The notes beneath the pieces are model-generated. The model did not search any database. It saw only the letters and a program-made list of their open reading frames with translations, and was not told where the DNA came from. The position numbers and the translations under genes are program-made. Positions 53,606 through 63,094 of a DNA stretch of 64,000 nt are shown here, one piece after another. The DNA lies in the NCBI RefSeq assembly GCF_000472905.1, contig NZ_AXAR01000003.1, forward strand, positions 65,054 through 129,053, given 5' to 3'. Source of the stretch: Alicyclobacillus pomorum DSM 14955. GTDB lineage: Bacteria; Bacillota; Bacilli; Alicyclobacillales; Alicyclobacillaceae. Each line of letters begins with the position of its first letter. Position 1 is the stretch's first letter.

Positions 53606-54421
53606 ATGCTGAGCAGTCGATTGGTCATTGACATTTCCGTGCTGTGCTACGCAGCCAGCCTTGTGCTGCTGTTTGTTGACGCGATTCAACCGCGCCGTGC
53701 TGTCAATCGGACGGCGCTTGTTTTATTGTTTCTTGTGTTTGTGGCAGAGACATTTGTCCTGCTCCATCGCTTGCAGACTTCCGGCGCGGTGCCCGTATAT
53801 ACCTCGTTTGACGTCATGTTGCTCTTGTCGTGGCTCATCCTGTTGGTCGCTGTGGTTGTGAACACGTTTTTTCGCATTGACTTGGTACTGTTTTTTGCCA
53901 ACGCATTGGGGTTTGCCATCGTCGTGTTTGATGCGTTTGCCCATGTTGGACGGGTCGTGTATACAGCTCGGCAGGGAGACGTGCTCGTTTTGCACATCAC
54001 TTGTGCCATCCTGAGCTACGCCGCGTTTTCGTTTGCGTTCGTCTTTTCTATCATGTACCTTGTGCAGGACAAGTTTTTGCGAGAGAAACGGTGGAACCGC
54101 ATGTACCTGCGACTTCCGTCCCTGGAGCGATTGGATACCTATGCGTTCCGGTCCATCCTCGTGGGCTTTCCGTTTTTGCTCATCGCGATGATCCTCGGCG
54201 CGATTTGGGGCAAGCTTACGCTGGGACGGTTCCTTTTCATGGACCCCAAGCCATTGGCAACGACCTTACTGTGGATGATGTACGGCGTCTACCTGATTTT
54301 GCGATTGCGATCCGGTTGGGGCACCTCGAAGCTGATCTGGTACAACGTCATCTGCTTCACTGGCGTCATTGTGAACTTCGTTGTCATTGGCAGCTTCTCG
54401 CTGTTTCACCACACTCTATGA
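53606..54421 (+). CDS. hemX: HemX-like membrane protein (CcsA/cytochrome c assembly family)
   Basis: A 271-residue protein with eight predicted helices. It shows the CcsA/CcmC-type pattern with conserved histidines ('FAHVGR', 'VLHITCAILSYAAF') and 'GAIWGKLTLGRF', a WG-type segment. In B. subtilis HemX lowers HemA levels. ATG at 53606, 11 bases after the hemA stop; the GTG at 53600 overlaps the ribosome site. Its place between hemA and hemC matches B. subtilis. Confidence 0.9.
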   Translation: MLSSRLVIDISVLCYAASLVLLFVDAIQPRRAVNRTALVLLFLVFVAETFVLLHRLQTSGAVPVYTSFDVMLLLSWLILLVAVVVNTFFRIDLVLFFANALGFAIVVFDAFAHVGRVVYTARQGDVLVLHITCAILSYAAFSFAFVFSIMYLVQDKFLREKRWNRMYLRLPSLERLDTYAFRSILVGFPFLLIAMILGAIWGKLTLGRFLFMDPKPLATTLLWMMYGVYLILRLRSGWGTSKLIWYNVICFTGVIVNFVVIGSFSLFHHTL

Positions 54422-54443
54422 CTGAAGTGCGGGAGGGTTTCCC

Positions 54444-55376
54444 ATGCAGACATTGCGCGTGGCATCGCGAAGAAGTGCGCTCGCGATGACGCAAACTCAG
54501 TGGGTGGTTACACAACTGGAATCCCGTTATCCAGGTCTGCGCGTTGACATTGTGCCTGTGGTGACGAAGGGTGACAGGATATTGGACGTGAGCCTGTCCA
54601 AAGTCGGTGGAAAAGGCTTATTTGTCTCGGAAATTGAAGCCTGTCTCCTGTCCGGGGACGCGGATTTCGCGGTTCACAGTTTGAAAGACGTCCCCGCTGA
54701 CCTGGCGGAAGGACTCGCCTTGACAGCGATTCCAGAGAGAGAAGATCCGCGGGATGCGCTCATTACGAAGACAGGGTGTAGCCTCGACGCGTTGCCGGAC
54801 GGCGCTGTGATTGGCACTTCCAGCCTCCGTAGAGTCGCACAACTGCAAGCGTACCGACCGGATCTGCGGTTTGTCCCGATACGCGGCAACATCGACACTC
54901 GGCTCCGAAAGCTGGAGGAAGAGGAGTTAGACGCCATTGTACTCGCAGCTGCGGGGTTGCACCGAATGGGATGGACCGACAAGATTACGGAATACCTGCC
55001 GCCACATGTTTGCTTACCGGCGGTGGGCCAGGGCATTCTGGGGATTGAAAGTCGCAGCGCCGACCAGCGCGTCAATGACATCCTGAGCTCGCTACACAAC
55101 GGAGCCACCGCCGCAGTCGCTCAAGCAGAGCGCACCTTGTTGCAGGCGTTGAACGGAGGCTGCCAAGTGCCGATTGCAGGCTATGCAGAGCGTGACGACA
55201 GCGGACAAGTTTGGCTGCGCGGATTGGTAGCCAGCCCTGACGGGCGCACGGTGCTCCGTGCGGAAGTGCGAGATCAAGCGCCCGACCGTGCGGGACTGGA
55301 GGTCGCAGAGAGACTTCGAGCGCAGGGTGCGGACCAGCTCCTTGAGGCGACGGCAGCCGTATCCACTGCTGAGTAG
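54444..55376 (+). CDS. hemC: Porphobilinogen deaminase (hydroxymethylbilane synthase)
   Basis: A 310-residue enzyme that polymerises four porphobilinogens. 'RVASRRSALAMTQTQWV' is the N-terminal signature, 'HSLKDVPADL' the active-site Asp region, and the cysteine in 'LNGGCQVPIAGY' binds the dipyrromethane cofactor. ATG at 54444 after CGGGAGGG. Third gene of the hem operon. Confidence 0.96.
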   Translation: MQTLRVASRRSALAMTQTQWVVTQLESRYPGLRVDIVPVVTKGDRILDVSLSKVGGKGLFVSEIEACLLSGDADFAVHSLKDVPADLAEGLALTAIPEREDPRDALITKTGCSLDALPDGAVIGTSSLRRVAQLQAYRPDLRFVPIRGNIDTRLRKLEEEELDAIVLAAAGLHRMGWTDKITEYLPPHVCLPAVGQGILGIESRSADQRVNDILSSLHNGATAAVAQAERTLLQALNGGCQVPIAGYAERDDSGQVWLRGLVASPDGRTVLRAEVRDQAPDRAGLEVAERLRAQGADQLLEATAAVSTAE

Positions 55377-55388
55377 GGGATGGCGTGA

Positions 55389-56180
55389 ATGGATGCTCAC
55401 GTTGCGAAACAGGATGTAACGTTGTTGGTCACGCGGCCACATGGGCCGTCTGAACGCCTGTGCGCAGCGGCGCAGCGGTTTGGTATGCGCGTGGAATCCG
55501 TTCCATTGCTGGAGATCCAATACAGAGTCCAAGACGGGGACTTCAACTTGGTTGAACACCTTGGCGAGTTTGACCTAGTGGTGGCGACCTCCGCCAACGG
55601 GTTGCGCGGGTTGGAACGTGCCGCGGCCCAAGCCGGGTGCCGCCTCGCGGACGCCGCTCCCCCATGCGTCACGGTGGGCGCTGCCACCGCGAACGTCGCC
55701 ACTCGTTTGGGATTACACGCGACCTACCCCGAAGGCGGAAAAACAGCCCAAGACCTGGCTGCGTGGATCTCCGCGCAGTATCCACCTGGGCTGAACATCG
55801 CGTGGCCGTGTGGTCTACTGGCGGATAGAACGTTCGCTCACATGTTGACGGCGCAAGGCTTCCGGGTCCGACCGTGGGTCTGTTACGAGACGGTCGTGAA
55901 AGACGTTCCACCGACGCGGTGGAGAGAGGTACTTGCAGGCGGTGGCGTTCATGTGTTGATGCTATATAGCCCTTCCGCTGTCCAGGCCTTGGCACGTCAT
56001 CTGGACGTGGTGAGACATCTGGCTGCAGACATCCGGTACGCGGTGGTGGGGCCGACGACGGCACAGGCGCTGCGACATCAGGGACTGACCGCCTGGTGCG
56101 TGGCTTCCAAGCCGTCTGACGAGAGGTTTGTGGAATCGATTGCGCGGACACTGTGCATCGAAGCGGGTCATCTAGAGTGA
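55389..56180 (+). CDS. hemD: Uroporphyrinogen-III synthase
   Basis: A 263-residue two-lobed protein, low in conserved motifs as usual for HemD. Supporting features are 'LLVTRPHGPSERLCAA' at the start, 'DLVVATSANGLRGLE', 'CVTVGAATANVATRLG' and 'VLMLYSPSAVQAL', followed by 'YAVVGPTTAQALRHQGL'. It closes and inverts hydroxymethylbilane. The ATG is 13 bases after the hemC stop. Confidence 0.92.
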   Translation: MDAHVAKQDVTLLVTRPHGPSERLCAAAQRFGMRVESVPLLEIQYRVQDGDFNLVEHLGEFDLVVATSANGLRGLERAAAQAGCRLADAAPPCVTVGAATANVATRLGLHATYPEGGKTAQDLAAWISAQYPPGLNIAWPCGLLADRTFAHMLTAQGFRVRPWVCYETVVKDVPPTRWREVLAGGGVHVLMLYSPSAVQALARHLDVVRHLAADIRYAVVGPTTAQALRHQGLTAWCVASKPSDERFVESIARTLCIEAGHLE

Positions 56181-56212
56181 GGCCCGAAACATAGAAACAG
56201 GGGTGTTGATGT

Positions 56213-57190
56213 ATGAATTCCTTTGTGAGACACCGTACATTGCGGAGCTCAGAAGGACTCCGCTCATTAGTCCGTGAACACGCGTGGAGCGTCAAGGATT
56301 TAGTCTTGCCGCTGTTTGTCCAGGAAGGGCTGAAGGGCAAAGAAGAGATCTCTGCGATGCCGGGCATCTATCATTTTGGGCTCGATGAATTTCGCCGCGA
56401 GATTCATGAGATCTCGCAATTGGGTATTCCTGGAATACTGCTCTTTGGTATCCCTGGACACAAGGATGATCAGTGCACGAGCGCTTACGACGAAAACGGC
56501 ATTGTCCAACAAGCGATTCGGGTTGCAAAACAGGAGAACCCAGATCTTGTCGTGATGACGGACGTCTGCCTGTGTCAATACAACCCCACGGGACACTGCG
56601 GCATTGTGCGGGACGGCAAAATTGTCAACGATGAGAGCTTGACCCTGATTGCAAAGACCGCGCTTTCGCACGCATTGGCCGGCGCTGACGTGGTCGCACC
56701 TTCAGACATGATGGACGGACGCATCGCTGCCATCCGTTCCGCTTTGGAAGAGCATCAATTGCACGACGTGGCCATTCTCTCCTACGCCGTCAAGTACGCG
56801 TCGGCGTTTTACGGGCCGTTCCGCGAGGCCGCGCACTCCGCACCTGCGTTCGGGGATAGGCGGACGTATCAAATGGACCCTGCCAACAGTCGGGAGGCGT
56901 TGCGGGAAGCGATGTCGGACGTCGAGGAAGGCGCGGACATGCTGATGGTGAAACCTGCCCTGTCGTACATGGACGTCACGCGGACCATCCGGGATTCGTT
57001 CGACTTGCCTGTTGCCACGTACAACGTGAGCGCAGAGTACAGTATGGTCAAGGCGGCCGCACAGCGCGGCTGGATTGACGAGCGCGCCATCGTGTCGGAA
57101 ATGCTGGTTTCCTTCAAGCGGGCCGGAGCGGACTTTATTATCACATATCATGCGAAAGATGCGGCCGTTTGGTGGAAACAACAAGGGTAA
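56213..57190 (+). CDS. hemB: Delta-aminolevulinic acid dehydratase (porphobilinogen synthase)
   Basis: A 325-residue TIM-barrel enzyme. The zinc site cysteines are in 'DVCLCQYNPTGHCG', marking the zinc-dependent type. The two Schiff-base lysines are in 'SYAVKYASAFYGPF' and 'LMVKPALSYMDV'. It condenses two aminolevulinates to porphobilinogen. AGGGGTG lies upstream of the ATG. Confidence 0.96.
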   Translation: MNSFVRHRTLRSSEGLRSLVREHAWSVKDLVLPLFVQEGLKGKEEISAMPGIYHFGLDEFRREIHEISQLGIPGILLFGIPGHKDDQCTSAYDENGIVQQAIRVAKQENPDLVVMTDVCLCQYNPTGHCGIVRDGKIVNDESLTLIAKTALSHALAGADVVAPSDMMDGRIAAIRSALEEHQLHDVAILSYAVKYASAFYGPFREAAHSAPAFGDRRTYQMDPANSREALREAMSDVEEGADMLMVKPALSYMDVTRTIRDSFDLPVATYNVSAEYSMVKAAAQRGWIDERAIVSEMLVSFKRAGADFIITYHAKDAAVWWKQQG

Positions 57191-57236
57191 GCATTCGGCT
57201 GGATGAGTGAATCACGGATGGACGAGGGGTGACAGC

Positions 57237-58529
57237 ATGCGGAGTAAGTCTGAGGCAGCTTTTGAGTCGGCAAAGGCCGTGATGCCAGGTGGTGTAAACA
57301 GCCCTGTGCGGGCCTACCGCGCGGTGGGCGGGACACCATTTTTTGCCGACAAGGGTGAAGGACCGTATTTGTGGGACATCGACGGCAATCGTTACGTGGA
57401 CTACCTGTTGTCGTGGGGCCCACTGATTTGGGGCCATGCGCATCCGGAGATTGTCAAGGCGGTCACGGAGGCGGCGGTCAAAGGTACCAGTTTTGGCGTG
57501 CCCACCGAATTAGAGACCCGCATGGCGCGGCTGGTGGTTGACATTGTGCCGTCAGTGGACGTGGTGCGCATGGTCAACAGTGGAACCGAGGCCACCATGA
57601 GTGCACTGCGCCTCGCTCGCGCCTTTACAAAGAGGCCCTGTATCGTAAAGTTCGAAGGGTGTTATCACGGGCACGCGGACAGCCTGTTGGTGAAAGCCGG
57701 TTCTGGCGTCGCCACGTTCGGTCTGCCGGACAGTCCCGGCGTGACTCCTCAGACAGCCGAAGGCACGTTGACCGTGCCCTACAACGACATTCCGGCGATT
57801 GAGGCGCTGTTCGAACAACGTGGGGAGCAGATTGCTGCCGTCATTGTGGAACCCGTGGCAGGCAACATGGGTTGCATTCGGCCAAAAGACGGTTTCCTTC
57901 AGAAACTGCGCGCATTGACCCAGGAGTACGGTGCGTTGCTCATCTTTGACGAAGTGATGACTGGATTCCGAGTGGCGCTCGGTGGTGCGCAAGCCCGTTT
58001 TGGCATTCAGCCCGATTTAACCACCATGGGCAAAGTGATTGGTGCGGGACTGCCTGTCGGAGCGTACGGAGGTCGCAGAGACATCATGGCGATGGTGGCG
58101 CCAGAGGGGCCGGTCTATCAGGCGGGTACGCTCTCTGGCAATCCACTCGCGATGGCGGCCGGCGTGGTTGCCCTGGAGATGCTGAAGAACGCTGCAGCGG
58201 GCGGACTGTACGACCGGATGCAGGATTACGGGCAAAAACTCGTAGAAACCTTCGTTGCCGAGGGAAAGCGGCGCGGTATTCCGGTTTCAGGTCACGCCAT
58301 CGGCGGTATGTTCGGCTTGTTTTTCCGCGATGCTTCTCCGGAAAATTATGAGCAAGCCAGCCAGTGTGATAAAGAGCGGTATGCTCAATTTTTCCACGCG
58401 ATGTTGAACAACGGCGTGTCGTTCGCGCCATCTCAGTTGGAGTCAGGGTTCTTGTCTGCCGTACACGGAGAAACGGAGTTGAATCTGACCCAAGAAGCGA
58501 TGGTGAGCGCGTTTCGCCAGGTTGGATGA
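57237..58529 (+). CDS. hemL: Glutamate-1-semialdehyde 2,1-aminomutase
   Basis: A 430-residue class III PLP enzyme that makes 5-aminolevulinate. The PLP lysine is K266 in 'MGKVIGAGLPVGAYGG', and 'MPGGVNSPVRAYRAVGG' is the HemL signature. ATG at 57237 with GAGGGGTGA upstream. Last gene of the hem operon, giving a full Glu-tRNA to uroporphyrinogen-III set with gltX. Confidence 0.96.
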   Translation: MRSKSEAAFESAKAVMPGGVNSPVRAYRAVGGTPFFADKGEGPYLWDIDGNRYVDYLLSWGPLIWGHAHPEIVKAVTEAAVKGTSFGVPTELETRMARLVVDIVPSVDVVRMVNSGTEATMSALRLARAFTKRPCIVKFEGCYHGHADSLLVKAGSGVATFGLPDSPGVTPQTAEGTLTVPYNDIPAIEALFEQRGEQIAAVIVEPVAGNMGCIRPKDGFLQKLRALTQEYGALLIFDEVMTGFRVALGGAQARFGIQPDLTTMGKVIGAGLPVGAYGGRRDIMAMVAPEGPVYQAGTLSGNPLAMAAGVVALEMLKNAAAGGLYDRMQDYGQKLVETFVAEGKRRGIPVSGHAIGGMFGLFFRDASPENYEQASQCDKERYAQFFHAMLNNGVSFAPSQLESGFLSAVHGETELNLTQEAMVSAFRQVG

Positions 58530-58592
58530 CGGAATGAGAACGCGAATCGCCATCCCGCGGGTTGGCGACCATTAACATATCGTATGGACCTC

Positions 58593-58620
58593 ACAAACAG
58601 CTCCGAAAGGGGCTGTTTGT
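58593..58620 (+). terminator. Hairpin after hemL
   Basis: A 12-bp stem, ACAAACAGCTCC with GGGGCTGTTTGT (one G-U pair), closed by a GAAA loop. No T-run follows, so it is a probable but not classic terminator. Confidence 0.6.
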
Positions 58621-58659
58621 GCGTGGACACCGGGCACTACGGTGGCATGGATGGGCACG

Positions 58660-58688
58660 ACATAAAGGCTCGCCCGAGGGCATACAGT
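58660..58688 (+). promoter_or_regulatory. Sigma-E-like promoter for spoVID
   Basis: ACATAAA at 58660-58666, a 14-base spacer and CATACAGT at 58681-58688 resemble sigma-E boxes. CATACAGT is immediately repeated at 58689-58696. B. subtilis spoVID is sigma-E dependent. Confidence 0.5.
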
Positions 58689-58783
58689 CATACAGTGAGA
58701 GGCTGAACATCGTCACGAACGTTTGTACGGAGCGGCCGGTGTTCTTGTCGCTCCGCCACATCGTGCGAGGAGGAGGGGAACGT

Positions 58784-60376
58784 ATGAGCGAGCCGGATCG
58801 TGCCCCGTTGATTCAATTATCCGTAGATCAGGAAGTTTTTATCGACACGGTTCGCGATGGGGACGTGATTGAAGACGCCACCGTGGCGACCGAGGTGACG
58901 TCGTTTGACCGTGTGGATGACGCCTACGTCCTGGAAGGGGCCATTGTCTTTGCGGGCTATCTGGCGGGCGAAGGGGTGGAACGTGGGGCAGAGGCAGGGG
59001 AGTTTGACTCCCTGTCCATCGACTTCGACGGCGGTTCGATTGCAAAACACGTGCACCATCGCATGCCATTCGTACTTCGTGTCCCGGTCAACTCACAGCC
59101 GCGCGGGATTGTCAACGTGGCCAGTCGCCTTGCGGCATGGAATTTGGAGGTCATCAGCACGGGGTGGATCCGCGTCGTGGCCGACCTCAATATCGTGGGA
59201 CTGAACGGAAGCCAAGGGTACCACTTCCAGTGTGGTGCGCAGGAAGCTGGGGATTTGTTTTTTGATCCGTCCTGGGACACGGATTTCGACACAGCCGCCA
59301 CCCGGGGGGAATCGCCCACGCTTGGCAAGCCGCCAGCACTGGCGGATCCGACGGTATATGGGGATCCGTCTATGGCGTCGCACTCCCCGGGCACCAACGA
59401 TGCCTTTGAAGACGTATCGGCAGATAGCGTGGAACGTGAATTGGAGTGGGCGAGAGGCGTAGAGCATTCCCAATTTGAAGCGGACTCTGGTGGACGACAC
59501 GAGGATGCGGGCACGAGTGAGCTTCAGGGAAAAGTCGAAGCGCTAAGCGATGCACGTGGTGGCCACGAACCATTGGATGCGCATGACAGTGAATCATCCG
59601 TTCGTGAAAACAGCCGTGCTGAGTCAGAACTGGGGTCCCATGCTCCAGAAGAACGTCGGGGAGACGATATGAAATCTGAGTCTCACGCTGGAGAACATCA
59701 GCGGCACGAAACGGAATCGAGTGCTCGCCAGAAGCGGCAGCGCACAGCGGATTCACAACCTGCGTCGGACAAAGATGAGTTGCGGTCACTCGACCACGTC
59801 TTGGACGGTCAGTCGCTGACAGATCAGGCGGAGGACCACCAGACGGATGAATCGGCACCACCGTCGACTCCGGTGGTCGAATTTGAGTTTGAGCATCAAG
59901 TCAGTGCGGTTGAATTGTCTCAGTCTCAGGCCGGGCCGGAACTTCCGGCTGAGTCAACCGAGGACTTTGTCCCGTCCCGGAGTTTTAGCGATGATGAGTT
60001 TCACGCGACGGCTGGTTTTGTACCGACAGTGCGCGTGGGCAGCGACTTAGGGCCGAGCCAGTCAAGCGATGTCGACCTGGACAGCGATGACTTCGCGCGT
60101 TCAGAGCACACACCATCGGTCAAACAGGAGGATTGGGGAGACGAAACGACACATGTCGACAAAGACTTGTGGTCGTTTGTCGACTTCAATGGACCGGAAG
60201 CGGCGCACACGTTGCGGTTCGCCATTGTGATGGAAGAGGAAACACTGGAGCTGGTTGCTGAGCGACTCGGTTGTTCGAAAGCCGATTTGATGCGCGTCAA
60301 CCGACTCACCGACGAGCCTGTGTATCCTGGGAGATCCCTGCTCATCCCTAGCACTGCGTCCACGTTGGTGCACTAG
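58784..60376 (+). CDS. spoVID: Stage VI sporulation protein D (spore coat encasement), LysM domain
   Basis: A 530-residue protein. The ATG at 58784 follows CGAGGAGGAGGGG; the frame back to 58562 crosses the promoter and hemL terminator. The N-terminal 165 residues form the folded SpoVID coat-localisation domain. A long acidic, Ser/Glu/His-rich low-complexity region (about 170-460) follows. The C-terminal 50 residues are a LysM motif ('EETLELVAERLGCSKADLM', 'VYPGRSLLIP'). It drives coat encasement around the forespore. Position upstream of ysxE and valS agrees. Confidence 0.9.
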   Translation: MSEPDRAPLIQLSVDQEVFIDTVRDGDVIEDATVATEVTSFDRVDDAYVLEGAIVFAGYLAGEGVERGAEAGEFDSLSIDFDGGSIAKHVHHRMPFVLRVPVNSQPRGIVNVASRLAAWNLEVISTGWIRVVADLNIVGLNGSQGYHFQCGAQEAGDLFFDPSWDTDFDTAATRGESPTLGKPPALADPTVYGDPSMASHSPGTNDAFEDVSADSVERELEWARGVEHSQFEADSGGRHEDAGTSELQGKVEALSDARGGHEPLDAHDSESSVRENSRAESELGSHAPEERRGDDMKSESHAGEHQRHETESSARQKRQRTADSQPASDKDELRSLDHVLDGQSLTDQAEDHQTDESAPPSTPVVEFEFEHQVSAVELSQSQAGPELPAESTEDFVPSRSFSDDEFHATAGFVPTVRVGSDLGPSQSSDVDLDSDDFARSEHTPSVKQEDWGDETTHVDKDLWSFVDFNGPEAAHTLRFAIVMEEETLELVAERLGCSKADLMRVNRLTDEPVYPGRSLLIPSTASTLVH

Positions 60377-60403
60377 TCGCCATTCCCGACAGGCGGTGAC
60401 AAG

Positions 60404-61393
60404 ATGAGTCTAACCGATGTGTCAGACCTCGAACCGCTGTTGCAGCCATACGGCGTGCGTTCCACCCGGGTGTCTCCCTTGGCACCCGGGCGTTTCCGTG
60501 TGGACACGTCAACCCGGAGTTACGAAGGGCGCGTGGTTTCGGAGACGTCGGCCATATCGCGCATGTCCCTTGCGGATTACGCGGCGCACAGACAGTTCCG
60601 GCGTACGCAGCGGTTTTTGCTCACGTTATATCACGACCGATTCGTTCCAGCTGGGGAAGACCATGTGTTTTATCTGACAGATGCCTGGGTTGGACCGCCT
60701 CTGAATGTATCGTTCCGCGACGTGATGGACGGGATTGACAACCTGTGCCACCTGCATCGGGCGGTGGAGGGGTACAGAGCGTCCCTCCCCACGGACCTGT
60801 TTTCGTCAGAGGACCGGTCGGACCGGTGGCTCGAGGCGCTTCAGAAAGGGGCCCGTTGGCTCGGTGTAGAGAAAATGCTTGGGCGTGCGAAAGAAAACGA
60901 GCGACTGTCTGAATGGCTGACGAAGTGGGAGGACCTCGCTCAGGCTTCCATTCGTCATTTGGTCAGCGCGGGGTACAAGGAAGTGGCACGCGTATGGCGG
61001 GCCAGTCAGGAGATAGCCTGGAATCAGTACCGGCTGTCCAACCTGATTCGACTGCGAAATGGAAGGATGGCTACCTTGCAATCCGCAGATCCTGTAGCGG
61101 ACACTCGACTCTATGACCTCGCTTCGTTTTGTCAAGACATCTGTGCTCGGGGTCACGCGGATGGGGTCATAGAGGCAGTGGAACAGTACGCCAAGCAGAT
61201 GAAAATCACCCCAGAGGAGAAAGCAATCGTCTATGCTTTCACCGCGTTTCCACACCAGGCGTTTGCTGTGGTGCGCAGCTGCCCGTCCGTTGGGGATTCG
61301 TCACCGGAGCGTTGGGTGGTCAAGGCGCAACAGCAGTACAGCGTAGCGCGCACGTTGTTAAAGCAATTGGAACGAAGGGGGAGGATGACGTGA
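60404..61393 (+). CDS. ysxE: YsxE-like spore coat protein, probable pseudokinase of the CotS family
   Basis: A 329-residue protein with the aminoglycoside-phosphotransferase-like fold of CotS/YsxE proteins. Where active relatives have HGDxxxxN, it reads 'AWNQYRLSNLI', so the catalytic Asp is missing. It follows spoVID as in B. subtilis. ATG at 60404 after GGCGGTGACAAG. It is expected in the inner coat, not as an enzyme. Its stop overlaps the next start. Confidence 0.85.
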   Translation: MSLTDVSDLEPLLQPYGVRSTRVSPLAPGRFRVDTSTRSYEGRVVSETSAISRMSLADYAAHRQFRRTQRFLLTLYHDRFVPAGEDHVFYLTDAWVGPPLNVSFRDVMDGIDNLCHLHRAVEGYRASLPTDLFSSEDRSDRWLEALQKGARWLGVEKMLGRAKENERLSEWLTKWEDLAQASIRHLVSAGYKEVARVWRASQEIAWNQYRLSNLIRLRNGRMATLQSADPVADTRLYDLASFCQDICARGHADGVIEAVEQYAKQMKITPEEKAIVYAFTAFPHQAFAVVRSCPSVGDSSPERWVVKAQQQYSVARTLLKQLERRGRMT

Positions 61394-62676
61394 GTACTCC
61401 AGATCCCTTTGGTGCCATCGAAGCCTACGGGGCTGACCTCGAGGTGTTGGAGGAATACAACTGCGTTCCGATTCGAGCGCGCATTGTGCGCGACCTGCTG
61501 AAAGTGCAAACCGAAAGCGGGGCTCGAGTGTTGAAGAAAGGCGCCCACAAGGCCGTTCACTTGGACTGGTCGTTTCTTTGTGCAGAGTATGTGGCGAAGT
61601 CCGGATTTCCGAACGTGCCTCGGTTCATTCGAACTCGGTACGGAGATCCGTACGTGCTCCACTCGACTGGCACGTACTACATGACGGCGTGGCGGCCTGG
61701 GCGCGAATTGGACGTCCAGAAGACAAACGAGCTCTTCGATGGGATGCGGATTCTGGGTGAGTGGCACGAAGCTGCTTTTGGATGTCGACCGCAAGGCATT
61801 GAGGTGCCGCGGCGGACGTCATTTGTGACGCGCATGCGACGCGCGGCGGAAGTGTTGCAGCGATATCGCCAGATGGCGCAAAGCGCACAGGAAACAACTT
61901 CGTTTCAGCGGGTATTTGCCGCGAATGCACAGGACTTGTTTGAACGCTTGCTGGGGTCCCTCCAGCGCCTCGAGGATGCCGATTTCCCGACGGTCGACGG
62001 CGCGGCGCGCGAACAAGGGTGGGTGTGTCACGGGGATTACACCTGCCACAACGTAATCTTGGACGATAGCGCATACACCGTCTGGAACTACGATAAAGTG
62101 TACCCGGGTCTCCCGCTCATGGACACCGCTCTGTACTTGCACAGATACATGCCAGCTTACGACTGGGACCCGGCGGTGCTGGCCTCGGCACTGGAACGTT
62201 ATCGGGAAGCGAGCCGTTACCCAGAGGACGGTCAAATCCTCGCTGCGCTGCTCACCGTGCCGCTGCGCTCGATGCAGGTGGTCTCGTGGTACTTCCAGCG
62301 CTCTAGGGACTGGGCGGAAGAGGAGTTTGTGCACGCGCTTGAGATGTCACTGAACATGGATGTGCAGCGCATGGTCGCTGTGCAGGAGGTATTTGAGGAC
62401 TCGCGCGAAATCCCAGTTCAGTTGCTTCCGGGGCCAGTCGCCTGGCAGGCAGACCCCATCCTGGTGCAAGATAGACAGGTCCCATCGAAGGTCAGCTTAG
62501 CGGACGAAGCGCCGGCCGGGGACTTCCGTTCCGGAGTGGAGGCCCGAACGCGGCCAAAAAGACCGCTACCAGGCCGCGCAAACAACGCGCGGGCGAAACG
62601 TCGAACGCCAAGCCGCGTTGCCAGTCATCGCCCCAAGCTATGGGGAGACGCCACACCGGCCGATGAGCGGGAATAA
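61390..62676 (+). CDS. CotS-family spore coat kinase-like protein
   Basis: A 428-residue protein related to the preceding one. GTG at 61390 follows GGGGGAGGATGAC and overlaps the ysxE stop. Here the catalytic loop is intact, 'CHGDYTCHNVILDD', although the following DFG-like Asp motif reads 'VWNYDKVYPG'. 'LRVLKK' is replaced by 'ARVLKKGAHKAVHL' as a possible ATP lysine. The last 80 residues are basic, Arg/Ala-rich and probably disordered. It may be an active partner of the YsxE pseudokinase in the coat. Confidence 0.83.
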   Translation: MSTPDPFGAIEAYGADLEVLEEYNCVPIRARIVRDLLKVQTESGARVLKKGAHKAVHLDWSFLCAEYVAKSGFPNVPRFIRTRYGDPYVLHSTGTYYMTAWRPGRELDVQKTNELFDGMRILGEWHEAAFGCRPQGIEVPRRTSFVTRMRRAAEVLQRYRQMAQSAQETTSFQRVFAANAQDLFERLLGSLQRLEDADFPTVDGAAREQGWVCHGDYTCHNVILDDSAYTVWNYDKVYPGLPLMDTALYLHRYMPAYDWDPAVLASALERYREASRYPEDGQILAALLTVPLRSMQVVSWYFQRSRDWAEEEFVHALEMSLNMDVQRMVAVQEVFEDSREIPVQLLPGPVAWQADPILVQDRQVPSKVSLADEAPAGDFRSGVEARTRPKRPLPGRANNARAKRRTPSRVASHRPKLWGDATPADERE

Positions 62677-62679
62677 CGG

Positions 62680-62710
62680 GGAAGGACACTCCACGGAGTG
62701 TCCTTCCTTC
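62680..62710. terminator. Bidirectional terminator after the coat genes
   Basis: An 11-bp stem GGAAGGACACT/AGTGTCCTTCC with a short loop, placed between the coat gene and the convergent small gene. Confidence 0.75.
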
Positions 62711-62729
62711 GCAATGTCGTGGGTATGCG

Positions 62730-62891
62730 CTACGGTGCCCCGAGAAACATGGCTACGAATACGATGAACAGGAGCAGCAAAACGAACAAGTCAATGGCAC
62801 TTGGCCACAAAATGGCGCGCAAAAACAATAGAAAGATGGCCACCGCCAAGATCACTTTGACAAACCGTGCAAGTGCGTAGAAGAACCCCAC
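62730..62891 (-). CDS. Small hydrophobic membrane protein
   Basis: A 53-residue protein with two adjacent hydrophobic segments ('VILAVAIFLLFLRAILW' and 'IDLFVLLLLFIVFVAMFLG'). GTG at 62891 is preceded by GGGGGACGAGGA. The same region is open on the other strand, but that product is a basic, Asn/Lys-rich peptide without features. Family unknown. Confidence 0.5.
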   Translation of the reverse strand: MGFFYALARFVKVILAVAIFLLFLRAILWPSAIDLFVLLLLFIVFVAMFLGAP

Positions 62892-63094
62892 GTGTCCTCG
62901 TCCCCCTCTGTGGAGCACAGACTATGGTATGTATATGCAAGCTTGTGACACGGGTCAACCTTTCGTCGCAGACGATGCAGTCGGAGTTCATGACAAAGCG
63001 GGCGCGTCTCTGATAAGATGAGACGAGAAAAAGACCGCGTTTTGCGGATGGTGCATTCCTGTGCAAGTCGCGGAACATATGCGTGGAGGTTCTG

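Noticed and set aside
62698-62880. Plus-strand 60-codon frame opposite the small membrane gene
   Set aside because: The product is a basic, low-complexity peptide, whereas the minus-strand frame gives two plausible membrane helices and a ribosome site.
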